Source: Macrostomum hystrix (Eukaryota > Platyhelminthes > Macrostomidae). Taken from it: DNA of 64,000 nt. This document shows, piece by piece, positions 24,276 through 35,900 of the stretch. The stretch is taken from NCBI GenBank assembly GCA_950097015.1, contig CATNEN010000001.1, positions 8,675,001 through 8,739,000 on the forward strand. The letters run 5' to 3'. Positions within the stretch are counted from its first letter, which is position 1; each line of letters opens with the position of its first letter. The notes under the pieces were generated by a model. The model did not search any database. It was given only the letters and a program-made list of their open reading frames with translations, and was not told the DNA's origin. A program made the position numbers and the translations under genes.

Positions 24276-24799
24276 GTGAGATGCTGCAAAGCGTTTTGTG
24301 GTCGTCTTGAGAAGGTGATTGCCCAAGGAGGTTCTCCAATCGTGGATTAAATCGAGTCTGGCATGCAGAGCCGCTTGTTGGAACCATTTGAGCAGCACAT
24401 GGCAGCAAGTGGGCCAGGTGATTGATTTGAAGAAGTCTGACGATCTTGAAGTCTGTTAGAAAAAGTGACTGCTTCTTTAAATTGAGTTGCACTTTTATTG
24501 CTCCATGCCCGCGTTACGTTTCTCTTGTTCGCATTTTAGAACGAATTCGTTTTTACGTTATTAAATGGAACACGAGCTTAAAATTTCTCGATTCACATCA
24601 TCTATCCTTAGTTAAGCCATTATCACCTTTCCAGGTGAAAATAGACCGACCTGTTGCATTGGCCACTTTGCTGAAAAACGAGCTACGACAATTTGTTGCA
24701 TTGAGTTGCGATGTGAAAATTCATGGATTTGGGACCAACACGTGCATATTTATCTGTCTTTCTCTGCAACGCATGCAAGTTTCCGAATACTTTTTGCTC

Positions 24800-24908
24800 A
24801 CCTTCTCTCTGCAGCTGCGCCCCAAATAAATGTGGCCTCGCCGTGGAATCGAACTTAGGGACCGTGGTGCGAAGGGCAAACGCTTTAACCGCTCTGCCAC
24901 CGACCCCC
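24800..24908 (-). repeat. SINE-A head fragment
   Basis: Antisense copy of the tRNA-like head only, with GGCAGAGCGGTTAAAGCG and TCGATTCCACGGCGAGGCC on the minus strand. Confidence 0.75.
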
Positions 24909-25324
24909 CTATAGAGAAGGCTTGGGACGCAAATTGTTAAGTGTTAAGTGTTTACGGGACGCAAAGAGGCGGTTGGGATTCTGCTCATATACTCGCTTAA
25001 GAAATTCTGGGCTGTCTCATCTGGACCATTCCCACGCAAAAGCTGCCACAAAAGCTGCAAGATTTTTTGGGATTTTTCAGTTTTTCCGTCAGCTTCTATA
25101 GCTAAAGAACAAATTTTCCGATCAACTGCGCTTACTTGTTGGGCCTCCTCACAGCAGAAGAGAGGCATGAGCCATCCTTGCTTAAGTGCGCATTCTTGCG
25201 TTGCTAAACAGCACACAGCACACAAACTAAAAACTGCTCTAAAAGCTGCTTTCTCTTCTTACTTAAAATCGCGCTTAAAAGTTTCAGTGCGCAAATGAAC
25301 CATTAACTTTTTTTCTCGACGAAA

Positions 25325-28300
25325 ATGACTCTCGCCAACTTCTGTTTTCTGATCGGCCTTGTTCTAGGCCTTTACATCAACTCAGCTAAAGGTAAGGCAT
25401 TAACAGTAGGACTATCGAGCCATTTTGCCACCCGTTTTCATACCAACGGAGGATTATGACAATAATTTTTGCGGCACCCGAACGGAGCAACGCAAGCACT
25501 CGAAGCTCTATAACACGGGCCTATTTTTTGCTGCGCATCTTCTGAAACAAGAATTAAGTCGCCAGCCCTTCAGACCGTCGGGAAATTCAAAGTCCAGCAG
25601 CTCCGTCTGCATAAAGGTCGGTGACCACCGAAGTCGCAGATGATGCAGGCACATTCGGGTGACATGCTGATAAAGTTTGAAGGCCTGGCAAGGCCGAACT
25701 GAGGCACAGTGCAAATTCGAATATAGAGGTGCATGAAATGCACTAGCTCTTATGGGAAAAGTCAGACCTTCGGCCAGAACCTTTGAATATCTCGGCATTC
25801 GGCAGTTATTTAGAAAATGCGCAACAAAAGTTGGCCGTGTTCTTGAGTTTCGTGTGCTTGCACTGCTTGCGCTAATCAGTTCGGTTGCAGCAAAAATAGT
25901 AGTCAGGGGGGAGAAATCTCCTCTTGATGTGGAGTGTACTACGAGAATCGAGTGAGGGTGTGAGCCAGCCAAATTTCTCGAAATTTTAAGCAATCAATAA
26001 TCGCGACCCAACTAGCATCTGGCCACAAAAGCAAGATGATTAATTTTAGGGCCGGGTTTGGGGCAGCGGAGAATTAAGTAGCCGTCGAATCCCCTCTCCC
26101 TGGATCTGTTCTAGCCCCCTGTAGGAATGACTGATCGCGGGCCCATAACTTTACTGTATGAGCTAGTTTAGGTCATAATTTCCCTCCAAACCGCGATCAG
26201 ATATCGGAAATCACTCGGGCATTATGAGTGATCAATAATTCTTCATGTCCCCACTTCTTTAGTGTAATCCGAGCCCAGCTCGATTAAATGACCTTTCCCC
26301 TTTAGATACATGTATTGTCACTGTAGGCAGGTCGGCGCCTGCGCTACCCATTGTCCTGGCGGAGTAGCAATTATTGGCCGACTGCCAGAGGCTGCTCCTA
26401 GAGGAGCATCTGTCGTTTCTTGCCGCTGGTTCATTGGGCAATCGGGGTGGCCCATCGCCGCTCCGATTCCTCGTTGACAGGCCGGCGAGGATGTGGGTTA
26501 TTTTGATGAATGTCGAGGTTGGCGTGCTGCAGGACTATTTAAGGAAGCGCGCTGCGCTGCTCCCGGAAAGGACGGCCACCCCTCTCGGAGCACTCTCCTT
26601 CACCGCTCCGTCCTTCTGGACCCGGGCTTACTCCCTTTAGTAATTGTGATTAGGCTGGTAGACAACCGACTCTATCGCCCTTCAAATCACCCACATTAAC
26701 CGAGGGCGGATCAGTGGCTCAATCTCCCGCACCAATTTACTCTTGGTAGTTTTTCTGTTAATATGACCTGTACATTTCAAAATCAAAGCTTCGATAAAAG
26801 TTAATGCAACGCTATATTGATAAACAAACAATTCAGCGACGTGCAACTCAACAAGGTATGAACGGCATTATGGTGCTGTCATTTTTGACACGGCAACCAG
26901 CCAGGTGTTCAACGTGAGCAGTGTATCGACCTTGTCAAACTGCCTGATGCTGTGTCGGCTCAAGCTATGCTCAGCAGTCGTGTTCTGGAATAGTTCCGCA
27001 TTGTGTCAGCAGGTCATACGCCTCCAATCACCTTCTGGAATTAGCCAACTAAGATCCTTGGGCTCGGAGTCGTCTTCCGAAGTACTGATACGAGAGGGAC
27101 TTCAAAAAATGTTGACGGTGTCTCTTACAAACCTCACTTTGATTTTCAAAAGTGAGTTTTCTGCACTAACGTATTGTGCTTCTACTCAAATGGTTTGCTA
27201 TATTTTTAGTATTTTCAGACAATTTTTCTCACTGACAATGTTTTTTGCTGTTACCTTCTTAGCTATTAATTCTTAATGAGCCTAAATTAGACTTCTCAGA
27301 TGTAGTTTTTTACTAGCATAGTGAACTTTCATTATTTAGCTAAATAAAGCTTTTAGGTCTTGCGCAGTAATTGCAAGACGAACGGAAGCATAAGGTAAAG
27401 CTAAATTTCCTATCTCCGTAGGATACTCTTTCGCGAAAACCAGCTTTCAATTTTTCTTTCTAAGAAACGTCGTTTCCCGGCCTTTTACTCCTAGTGGTCC
27501 TTGCCTCAGACACTGTGGCTGCACCCAAAGTACATCACTTGCTTCAAGAGTGAAAAATATGCGACATTGAATATATCTCCGTGTTCTTTTAGACTCAAAC
27601 ACCGGTCGATCTGGAAGCATCCAACAAGCTGTGATAAATATTTCTGGCTGCTATCGCATTGAAATAACCGGCGCCATGGGTGGAAATACTTCCAGCAATG
27701 TCGGTGGCAGAGGCGCACTAGTCGCTGGTAACGTCAGTTTAACAGCTGGTACTAATCTTTCTATTGTTGTTGGACAGGCTGGTAGTTCCTCTTCAAGTCA
27801 ATATTATGGCGCTGGCGGTGGAGGGGGCAGCTTTGTGTACCAGGCAGCAGACAATCAGCTGCTGATGGCGGCAGGCGGTGGTGGAGGGGCATCATACTAT
27901 TCAAACAATAATGGTGAGTGCCAGATTTAGTACTTGACTAAAATGAGTCGTTGAGCTGAATACCAACCCGTAATCACTCAAATTCGTAAGCAAACGGCTA
28001 TCCGGTGCTAGATAATAATAATAATAACTGCAGGAGGGCAGCGGGCAATGACTCATCATTTGTTGACACTGCGCCCACAGCCAGCGAGGAGGCAATTCTG
28101 CCCATTTCGCTGACTTCTGTGCGCAAACGCACACAAATACTGTACACAGGCACAAACTCACACAGGTATGTACATCTGCCCTGACTTTCTCTCGTCAGGC
28201 AGTACACTTCACTGTGCCTTGAATGTTGGCCCTCAACGGCGTAAACTGCACGACAAGCCCACAAGCCTTCATTCCTCGGCTGCGCCCCGAATTAATGTGG

Positions 28301-29915
28301 TCTCGCCGCGGAATCGAGCCCAGGGACCTTGGCGCGAGAAGCAAACGCGTTAGCCGCTCTGCCACCGACCACCGACCCCTGTGCTACTTGATGGGGATGT
28401 ATTAATTTTCTAATCATATCGAAAAAGTCGAAGCGATTTGCAACGTTTGTAGAAAAAAAATATTTCTTTTGAATTTCTCTATCGGTCTTTCAGCGTTCCA
28501 GAAATTTTAGAAGTTGGATTGTCGCATGCAAAATTCACAAGCATTCTTTCGTCACGGCAGGTTATTCAAGGCCAGACAGAAGTTTCTTGAGCTGAGCTGC
28601 ATTGTCCTTTTGTCCTTCAGCTTCTCACCTGCCTGTCACTCAATTGCTTTTGTGAGCTCAGCTACACAGAACTTACCTTCTTAAGTTCTGTGCTTGTCTC
28701 AGCTTCCTATCTGCGCCTCAAATCTTCATTTTCTAAGTTCCCTATTGTTTGCTCGTATAGTAGTGTAAAAAGAAAGTTGTAAAACAAAAAATTTAGTATT
28801 GTTGCTGTTTTTCCAAATAGAATCATCGTCAGGCGGTGTACACTCCTACTGTGCCTTGGAGGTTGGCAATAAATGGCGTAAATTGCAACTTGCTCAGGGA
28901 CGTTGGCTGAGCTTGATTCCACAAATTCCACAAATTTGTTGCACAACGGCGGAGAGAAGGCTTGGGGGCTTGTCGCTCAATTTATGCCCATTTACACACA
29001 TGTGACCGCGTGCGTACAGTATCTGTGTGCGTTTTTTGCTGAGGAGTAAGCGAAATGGGCAGAGTTGCCTCTTGGCTATGGCTGCGGGTCTACTGTCACC
29101 AAATGATGTGAGATTGCCCGCAGCGCTCCTACAATTATTATTATTATTATATTATTATTATGGACCTTGGTGGAGTGACAGGCAAACGCGTTAGACCGCT
29201 TTGCCACTGAGCCCCTTCCAAGCCTCCAAAACGTAGGGTTGAATTTTTGTGACTTCTTTTTTATTGTTCAATTATTTTGTTCACCTTTTAGGACGTCCGG
29301 GCGAGGCTGGATGCAATGGCACTGCCTCTCAGGGTGGCGGCCGGGTTTGTGACGCTGATAATTTTCGTACTTTTGAACTACGATCAGCTGGTTCTATTAT
29401 CGCAGTTCATTTTATTTATAACAGCGGCATTACTCATTTCGAAGTCTCCCATTCCATCGTAGGAAGGTAGAGGTGGCACGAATGGATATCCGGGCATCAG
29501 ATCTTCAGGCAGTGCATCATCAGATCATTACGAAGGTGGCTGCGGCGCCGGCTGGCTTGGCAAAGCACCGATAAACCCGCAGAGCTATGATGGCGGCGGC
29601 GGTGGCGGCGGTGGCGGCAGTCGAAATGAGAGCTGGGCTGGCGGTCGTTCAGGAGTTTCTGAAAGCCCGGCGGCCGATGGTGGCTTCGGTGGTGGTGGAG
29701 GCGCTGGAAACGGAGAATCGGACGAATACGGAGCAGCTGGGGCTGGCGGCGGCTACAGCGGTGGCGGTGCCGGACAATCGGGTCCCAGCAGCGGCGGCGG
29801 CGGCGGCTCTTACTGCGGAGGCAGCGGCTGCCTTGCCGTAACTGGAGGCAACATGAGAGGACTTCATGGATCTGTGGAGCTGCGTTTGACTGCAGCTTTT
29901 TCTACCTGCACCTAG
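25325..29915 (+). CDS. Gene A: secreted PAN plus ALK-type glycine-rich protein
   Basis: Five exons, 25325-25391, 26837-27151, 27593-27913, 29292-29344 and 29463-29915, join in frame to 402 codons plus stop. Exon 1 is a signal peptide (MTLANFCFLIGLVLGLYI). Exon 2 is a PAN/apple-like module (CNSTRYERHYG, VFNVSSVSTL, CLMLCRLKLCSAVVFWNSSA, LCQQ). Exons 3-5 form a glycine-rich domain: [83 protein letters not shown]. The pattern [37 protein letters not shown] is that of the ALK/LTK extracellular glycine-rich domain. No transmembrane helix follows, so the protein is probably secreted. SINE copies sit in intron 3. The exon 5 acceptor (atcgtag) has a poor pyrimidine tract. Function is unknown; an extracellular matrix, mucosal or ligand-binding role is possible. 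Confidence 0.8.
28012..28380 (-). repeat. SINE-A, near full length, in gene A intron 3
   Basis: Complete antisense copy. On the minus strand a tRNA-like head (GGTGGCAGAGCGGCTAACGCG, then TCGATTCCGCGGCGAGACC) starts near 28380, the conserved body follows, and the copy ends in a (TTA)n tail at 28012-28026. Confidence 0.9.
28817..29216. repeat. Nested SINE-A pair in gene A intron 3
   Basis: A plus-strand, head-truncated SINE-A with (TTA)n tail (about 28905-29160) is flanked by two pieces of a minus-strand SINE-A (28817-28900, and 29163-29216 ending in its tRNA-like head). This is best explained by one SINE inserted into another. Confidence 0.65.
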
Positions 29916-29984
29916 CTCATGGGCTGCTGTGCGAGTATCTGAAGGCAAGCTTCTTAATAGAAAGGTTGTGCTACCTTGTGCATG

Positions 29985-30436
29985 GTGGTGAGTGGGGAGA
30001 GCGGTCTAACCCGTCTACATCTCGCGCCAAGGTCCCTGGGCTCGATTCCATGGCGAGGCCACATTCATTTGCGGCGCAGCCGCGGAGAGAAGGCTTGGTG
30101 CTTATTGTGCTATTTACGCCCTTGAGGGCCTACATCCAAGGCACAGTGAAATGTACACTGCCCAACGATGAGAAAGTCATCACCATACGGTAATCTACGT
30201 GCGTTTATGCTCAGGAGTCTTTGAAATGAGCAGAATTGCCTGGCTGCAGGTCTAGTGTCGCCAAATGATGTGCAGTTGCCTGAAGCCCTACTGCAAATAT
30301 TTTTAGCTTTGTCCTGAAATTTTCGCCCTTGAAGACTAACCTTGACGATGAGAAAGTCAGGGCAGATGTGTACGCACCTTTGTGAGTGGGTGCATACGTA
30401 ATGGGCAGAATTACCTCCTTGTTGCTAGCGGTTGCT
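29985..30436 (+). repeat. SINE-A copy plus partial second copy
   Basis: A copy with tRNA-like head at 29985-30302, followed at about 30318 by a second body fragment (GATGAGAAAGTCAGGGCAGA to CTCCTTGTTGCTAGCGG). Both are sense and lie just after the gene A stop codon. Confidence 0.75.
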
Positions 30437-30926
30437 CACAGCACAGGACGTATTTAACCAAGTTAAACCAGCTGGGTAAACTGAAGCACTAGGGAATTAA
30501 GGACCTTACTTAGGGACCTACTTTACGCTCGTACCGTGCTTAAGTTTGAAGCTCTTTTAAGTTTAAGTTAATTTAAATACTCGAATAAATATTGATTTTC
30601 AGAAAATCTGACATTTTGAAACGCCCAAGAGCGACAATCGCAAATAGAGCTATCTACAACATATGAAGAAGTCTGACGAGTAAAACATTTTTTTCTATAA
30701 AGTCTATCTTATTTATCACAAATGCGTCATTAAAAGCTCTAATTCAAAGAGCAAGATCGTGAAATTTTAAGCAAATAAATAGATAAAAAGTTTTCAAGTG
30801 TCAGTACAGTTTTTTGAAAACAGCCAACTTAAATGTCTATTGCATTATCTAGTACAGCATAAATGAGAGTCGTAGTTGCCTTACGAATGATTTTACGATT
30901 TTTATTTCCAAATTTGTGAGTACATT

Positions 30927-30977
30927 GGCTCAACCACAGATACTATAAACACTGTTTATAGTATCTGTGGGCTCAAC
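30927..30977. mobile_element. 35-bp micro-element with perfect palindrome and 8-bp TSD
   Basis: Element at 30935-30969: CACAGATACTATAAACA, one central C, then the exact reverse complement. The 17-bp arm equals the outer end of the 969-bp element at 23307-24275. The target duplication GGCTCAAC is exact at 30927-30934 and 30970-30977. It is therefore a transposon reduced to its two tips. Confidence 0.9.
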
Positions 30978-31103
30978 CAATCATTGCCAGAGACACCTTC
31001 AAGCGTTTAGGCTTGCTTGTTGTGGTTGCTCTATGCTGATTGGCTGGGCGCGGGAGGACGATGGGGATGACGGGCAAAATGCCAAAAGTTTTAGCATTCC
31101 TCC

Positions 31104-31520
31104 GTGTCTAATCTCTCCCGTGTCTCATGTCTCCCGTGTCTCATCTCTACCGTGTGTCATCCCTACCGCGTATCATCTCGACCGTGTGTCATCTCGACCG
31201 TATGTCATCTCTACCGTGTGTCATCTCTACCGTGTGTCATCTCTACCGCGTGTCATCTCTACCGCGTGTCATCTCTACCGCGTGTCATCTCGACCGTGTG
31301 TCATCTCTACCGTATTTCATCTCTACCGTGTGTCATCTCTACCGTATGTCATCTCTACCGCGTGTCATCTCTACCGCGTGTCATCTCGACCGTGTGTCAT
31401 CTCTACCGTATTTCATCTCTACCGTGTGTCATCTCTACCGTGTGTCATCTCTACCGCGTGTCATCTCTACCGCGTGTCATCTCTACCGCGTGTCATCTCT
31501 ACCGTGTGTCATCTCAACAA
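31104..31520. repeat. 16-bp minisatellite, CTACCG variant
   Basis: About 25 copies of TGTCATCTCTACCGCG, with G/A and CTC/CGA variants. The stop-free frames over it are artefacts. Confidence 0.95.
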
Positions 31521-31716
31521 CCGTGAACAGCCCTGGTGACTGCCCTGATGTACCTGCGGTTGAGTCCAAGCAAGGGCTTTGCGGAGGGCAGTAGACGGAC
31601 AAGGAACAGCAGCGCGAGACTGCCGACAATCGGCAGTGTTGATCCACCTGTCCTTGTGCTTCGAGGCCACCCACTGGTTAATCCAAGAGGTGACGACGGC
31701 GATTGGGCCAAAAAGG
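31520..31716 (-). mobile_element. Fragment of LINE ORF2 C-terminal region
   Basis: The minus strand reads [17 protein letters not shown] then [16 protein letters not shown] and LRKALA. This parallels [15 protein letters not shown] and [13 protein letters not shown] in ORF2 of the intact LINE at 45283-51335, so it comes from a related but different element. It separates two minisatellite blocks. Confidence 0.85.
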
Positions 31717-31727
31717 GCCAAAAAGCT

Positions 31728-32250
31728 TCATCTCTCCTCTGCCTCATCTCTCCTCTGCCTCATCTCTCCTCTGCCTCATCTCTCCTCTGCCTCATCTCTC
31801 CTCTGCCTCATCTCTCCTCTGCCTCATCTCTCCTCTGCCTCATCTCTCCTCTGCCTCATCTCTCCTCTGCCTCATCTCTCCTCTGCCTCATCTCTCCTCT
31901 GCCTCATCTCTCCTCTGCCTCATCTCTCCTCTGCCTCATCTCTCCTCTGCCTCATCTCTCCTCTGCCTCATCTCTCCTCTGCCTCATCTCTCCTCTGCCT
32001 CATCTCTCCTCTGCCTCATCTCTCCTCTGCCTCATCTCTCCTCTGCCTCATCTCTCCTCTGCCTCATCTCTCCTCTGCCTCATCTCTCCTCTGCCTCATC
32101 TCTCCTCTGCCTCATCTCTCCTCTGCCTCATCTCTCCTCTGCCTCATCTCTCCTCTGCCTCATCTCTCATCTACCTCATCTCTCTCTACTCCATCTTTCC
32201 CGTCTTATCTTTCCCGTCTCATCTCGTTTCTTATGTTATCTCTGCAACAT
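31728..32250. repeat. 16-bp minisatellite, CCTCTGCC variant, highly homogeneous
   Basis: About 27 essentially identical copies of TCATCTCTCCTCTGCC (31728-32159), then roughly 90 bp of degenerating copies. All three plus-strand frames are open, giving poly LISPLPHLSSASSLLC artefacts. Confidence 0.95.
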
Positions 32251-32299
32251 ATTTTAGTCTGTTTTGTTTGCCCCGCAAGGAAATAAAATGTTTTTAAAT

Positions 32300-32900
32300 G
32301 CTATTTAATGTTTTATCACAGAACAGAGAAGACTTTGATGATGAAGACAAGTGGTGAGGCGACCCTACCTTCCCATATCTGGCATCTCGTTCTCGCAACT
32401 TCCGCCCTCCATAGAGGCAGATAGACTTTCAGGTTTACGTATTTGTAGGCTGTCACATGTTTTTTTATATTTCCGACTGGATCGCGAATTTAAAATTATC
32501 AGGCACTGGTTGGTATGAAGGATAGTTAAAAGTACACTTTTTGACGCAGCAAGAGAGCTCTCTTCTCATTGTCTTACATGCCTAGAAGTACTATAATTTT
32601 ACAAGCTGGCATGATTGGTGTCTCCAAGAGGCGATGAACCTTTACATTGCGAGAAACAATGACTAAAATTCTAAGCTTTACGATGCTGGAACTATTTAAA
32701 AAGCATTGATAATTCAAAGAAGACGACAGCGAAACAAAAAAACACGGCTATTGTCAGAATAAGTTTGCTGCCTGCAGCCGCCAGATGTAGTTGCTAAGCA
32801 ACCTTGGAGGCCACCCTCACTCCCGGAGCATTAGCTCAAAGACTTGACTCACGCCAGTTCTTGCATGAAGCTTTCAAACCAAGAAAAATTCCCTGGGCAG
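32300..32900. other. Spacer upstream of gene B
   Basis: No coding or repeat feature recognised; it probably includes the gene B promoter. Confidence 0.4.
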
Positions 32901-32909
32901 AATTTTATC

Positions 32910-35900
32910 ATGGATTGGAACATCATTTTCCAGTTAATCGCTGCTGTCTTCAACTACATTAGCGTCGTCAGTGTAGAAGGTGAGTTCTCATGCAGGCTTG
33001 ATGCTTTATAAGGGTTCGGCAGCGCGAATCGCGACTTTAAAAAATCTAATAATACAAATTTGTAGGTTTAGACTATTAAGTTGAGCCAGCGCAAATACAC
33101 TTGTTCAAACTGCAACTTTGACTTTAGGACACCTACTGTATTCTCTTTGTCTTCTCCATGATACAAATTTAATACAAATAAATAAGGAAACCACAGAGCC
33201 CAGGCTCCGAGCAAAAGCTTGCTTGCTTGACGTTAAGAGACGCTGAGAAGAAATACCTAGTCATTACAGACGTGCTCTTTTTATGTATAAGAATCTTTTA
33301 TGTACGAACGAGAAGTTAAAAAATATTCTTTTTAATGAATCACTTTTCATGTACAGGCTAATTAGACCCTTTCATGTATTAGACACTGTAGAGATCACAG
33401 GGGGGTAATTAAAATACCTACTTTTTCATTTTGTCACCAGGGTCTGTTATCTCGACAATGCTAACTGGTACGCTTTTTTAGTTCATGGTACAGGGCGGGA
33501 AATTTGATTCAGCTGTGGTGGACTTTTACGAAAATCGGTCATTTGATTTGGTAGCTAGGCAGTGCGTATTTGAAATACCCCGTGGTCCAGGGGAAAAGTT
33601 AGCGTGTTCTTTCTACTGTTAAAACCCCACATAGGAGGTTTAAACTGCTGGTGTTACTATGTATTTTAAAGCGTCTGCTATAATTTTAGGCGCCTGTGAT
33701 TCAACTCGGTACATACAGCACAGAGGAGTGATGTACATCAATTCCTCAGTCACAAGCGAGGTTTTCAACGTCAGCGACGTGACAACAGTGTCGAAGTGCC
33801 TGATGCACTGTCGGATGAGGAGCTGCACTGTTCTTGTCTTCTGGAATAGTAGCAGCCTATGCCAGGTTGTTCTAGTGTCCAACACTCCAGGAACGCTTGG
33901 AAGGTTGGTTGGATCCGAATCTGGCTCATTGGTCCTAAAACTGGAGGGCTTCGTCAATTTCACGAAGCATAATCTGACGTCTAATTTGAGCACTGCAACT
34001 TTTAACCGAGACTTCACAAGTGAGTTCTATTGCCTCTTAAGGTATTCGCGATAAATAGATTAAGTTAAGTGACAGTAGTGTCAGGGACAACTAAAACCCT
34101 CGGGACGCGAAACGAGCCAATTCATGGCAAAGAATCTGAGGGGCTCGCTTAAAAGTATTGTTCTATGGCTTTTTCAAGTCTTCTCTGCTATCAGGCATTA
34201 ACGGTTAGATTAAATAGTAAAGCGAGGCAATGTCGAGTATTTAATTTAAATAATAGGAACCAGTGATATACGAGCGTAGTTACAATGTATTTACAATAAA
34301 GTAACCGCCATATCAACAAAAAAACTCCAACGGCAAGAAGATAAAGGATGAAAGCGAAGATGAAACTCCAACGGCAAGAAAATAGAAGCAAATACGGAAC
34401 TCCAAGGACAAGACGACACAAACAGTCAGTAGCTCGTACATAAAGGAAACGCTGGAACTTCACCTACTGAGCATCTAACTTCCGAAGCTTTCTATCATGG
34501 GATGTCGTCGGTATTGGTGGGAGTTTTAACGAGCGTCTTACTAGTCCTTTGAAAAAAAAGTTGGCTAGCCGACGGGACACACTGTCCATGCTGATCTGTG
34601 TCTTAGTTGGAAAGTAAAATTCCTTAATAACATAAAACAGCTTCTGCACGCGAGTTGCGCACGTAGGAGAGTGCAGAATAAAACTGCTGTAGCAGAGACA
34701 GGATAAGTCTAATGCTTTACGCACACGCCCATGCTGTCAGTCACTCTCTAAAAGAATAAATTTTGGGTTTCAAGTGGTTTGGACGAGACTGGCATGCAGA
34801 ATTGAAGCGGAATTATGCAGCAGTAATGACAGCAAATGATCTGGTTTCTTACCTGGAGAATATTTGGCAGCGCCTTTCTCCATCGCTCTCGCTCCTGTGG
34901 ATCTCTGGGAAACGCAAATATCCGTGCTCGAACGGCTTCAGAGTTGTAACTTGACGAGCACGGAAATACGCTGCACTTTCTTGGCATTTCATCAAGTGAA
35001 TAAAAAATGCTTCTCTTGATATAGTTCAGCTTAGCTTCACTGCTGGCCGCAGCTAAAGCAATTTTTATTTGCTTGATAGCAGAGAAGACTCGAAAAAGCC
35101 ATAGAACAATACTTTTAAGCGAGCCCCTCAGATTTCTTGCCATGAATTGGCTCGTTTCGCGTCCCGAGGGCTTTAGTTGTCCCTGAGTAGTGTAGATAAA
35201 AATAGTTTTAACAGATTTGGCAATGACATCATTTGGTGACAGTAGACCCGCAGCCAGCGAGGAGGCAATTCTACCCATTCAATTCGCTGACTCCTGAGCA
35301 CACACGCACACAGATACTGTACGCAGGCACACACTCACAATCATCGTCAGGCAGTGTACTCTCTCTCTATGCCCACAAGGGCGTAAATTGCACGACAAGG
35401 CCCCAAGCCTTCTCTCCGTGGCTACGCCCCAAATAAATGTGGCCTCGCCGTCAATGTGGCCTCGAACACAGTTGCGCCTGAACTGCCGAACTTGGAAAAC
35501 TGTGTTTCTGTATTTCACAGAATTGTTTTGATAACACAGCCGCTATTATATAAAATTACAGACACAAACATCGGACGGAATGGGACGATTCAGCAAGTAG
35601 TCCTTCCATTTTCCGGATGCTATCACATTGAAGTGGCGGGTGCGAAAGGTGGCGACAATACGGTTGTCAGTGGGTCGCAACGAGGTGGCAGAGGAGCTCA
35701 GATTTCAGGAAAATTTTTCTTGCCTGAAAACACCCTCTTGCTCATTGTTGTTGGCCAAGCTGGTGGTGTTGCTGAAGCCTGCAACAAGTGCAGCGCCGGT
35801 GGTGGCGGCGGGAGTTTTGTGTACACAGCAGCCGACAACCAGCTCCTGATAGCGGCTGGAGGTGGCGGTGGAGCTTCATATGACAACAACGGTGCGTTAA

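Noticed and set aside
25508-25993. 161-codon minus-strand frame in gene A intron 1
   Set aside because: No domain, no splice context and no repeats; consistent with chance in GC-moderate sequence.
30967-32297. Plus-strand open frames of up to 253 codons (LISPLPHLSSASSLLC type)
   Set aside because: All three frames of 16-bp minisatellites are open; composition is explained by the repeat, and they span a LINE fragment.
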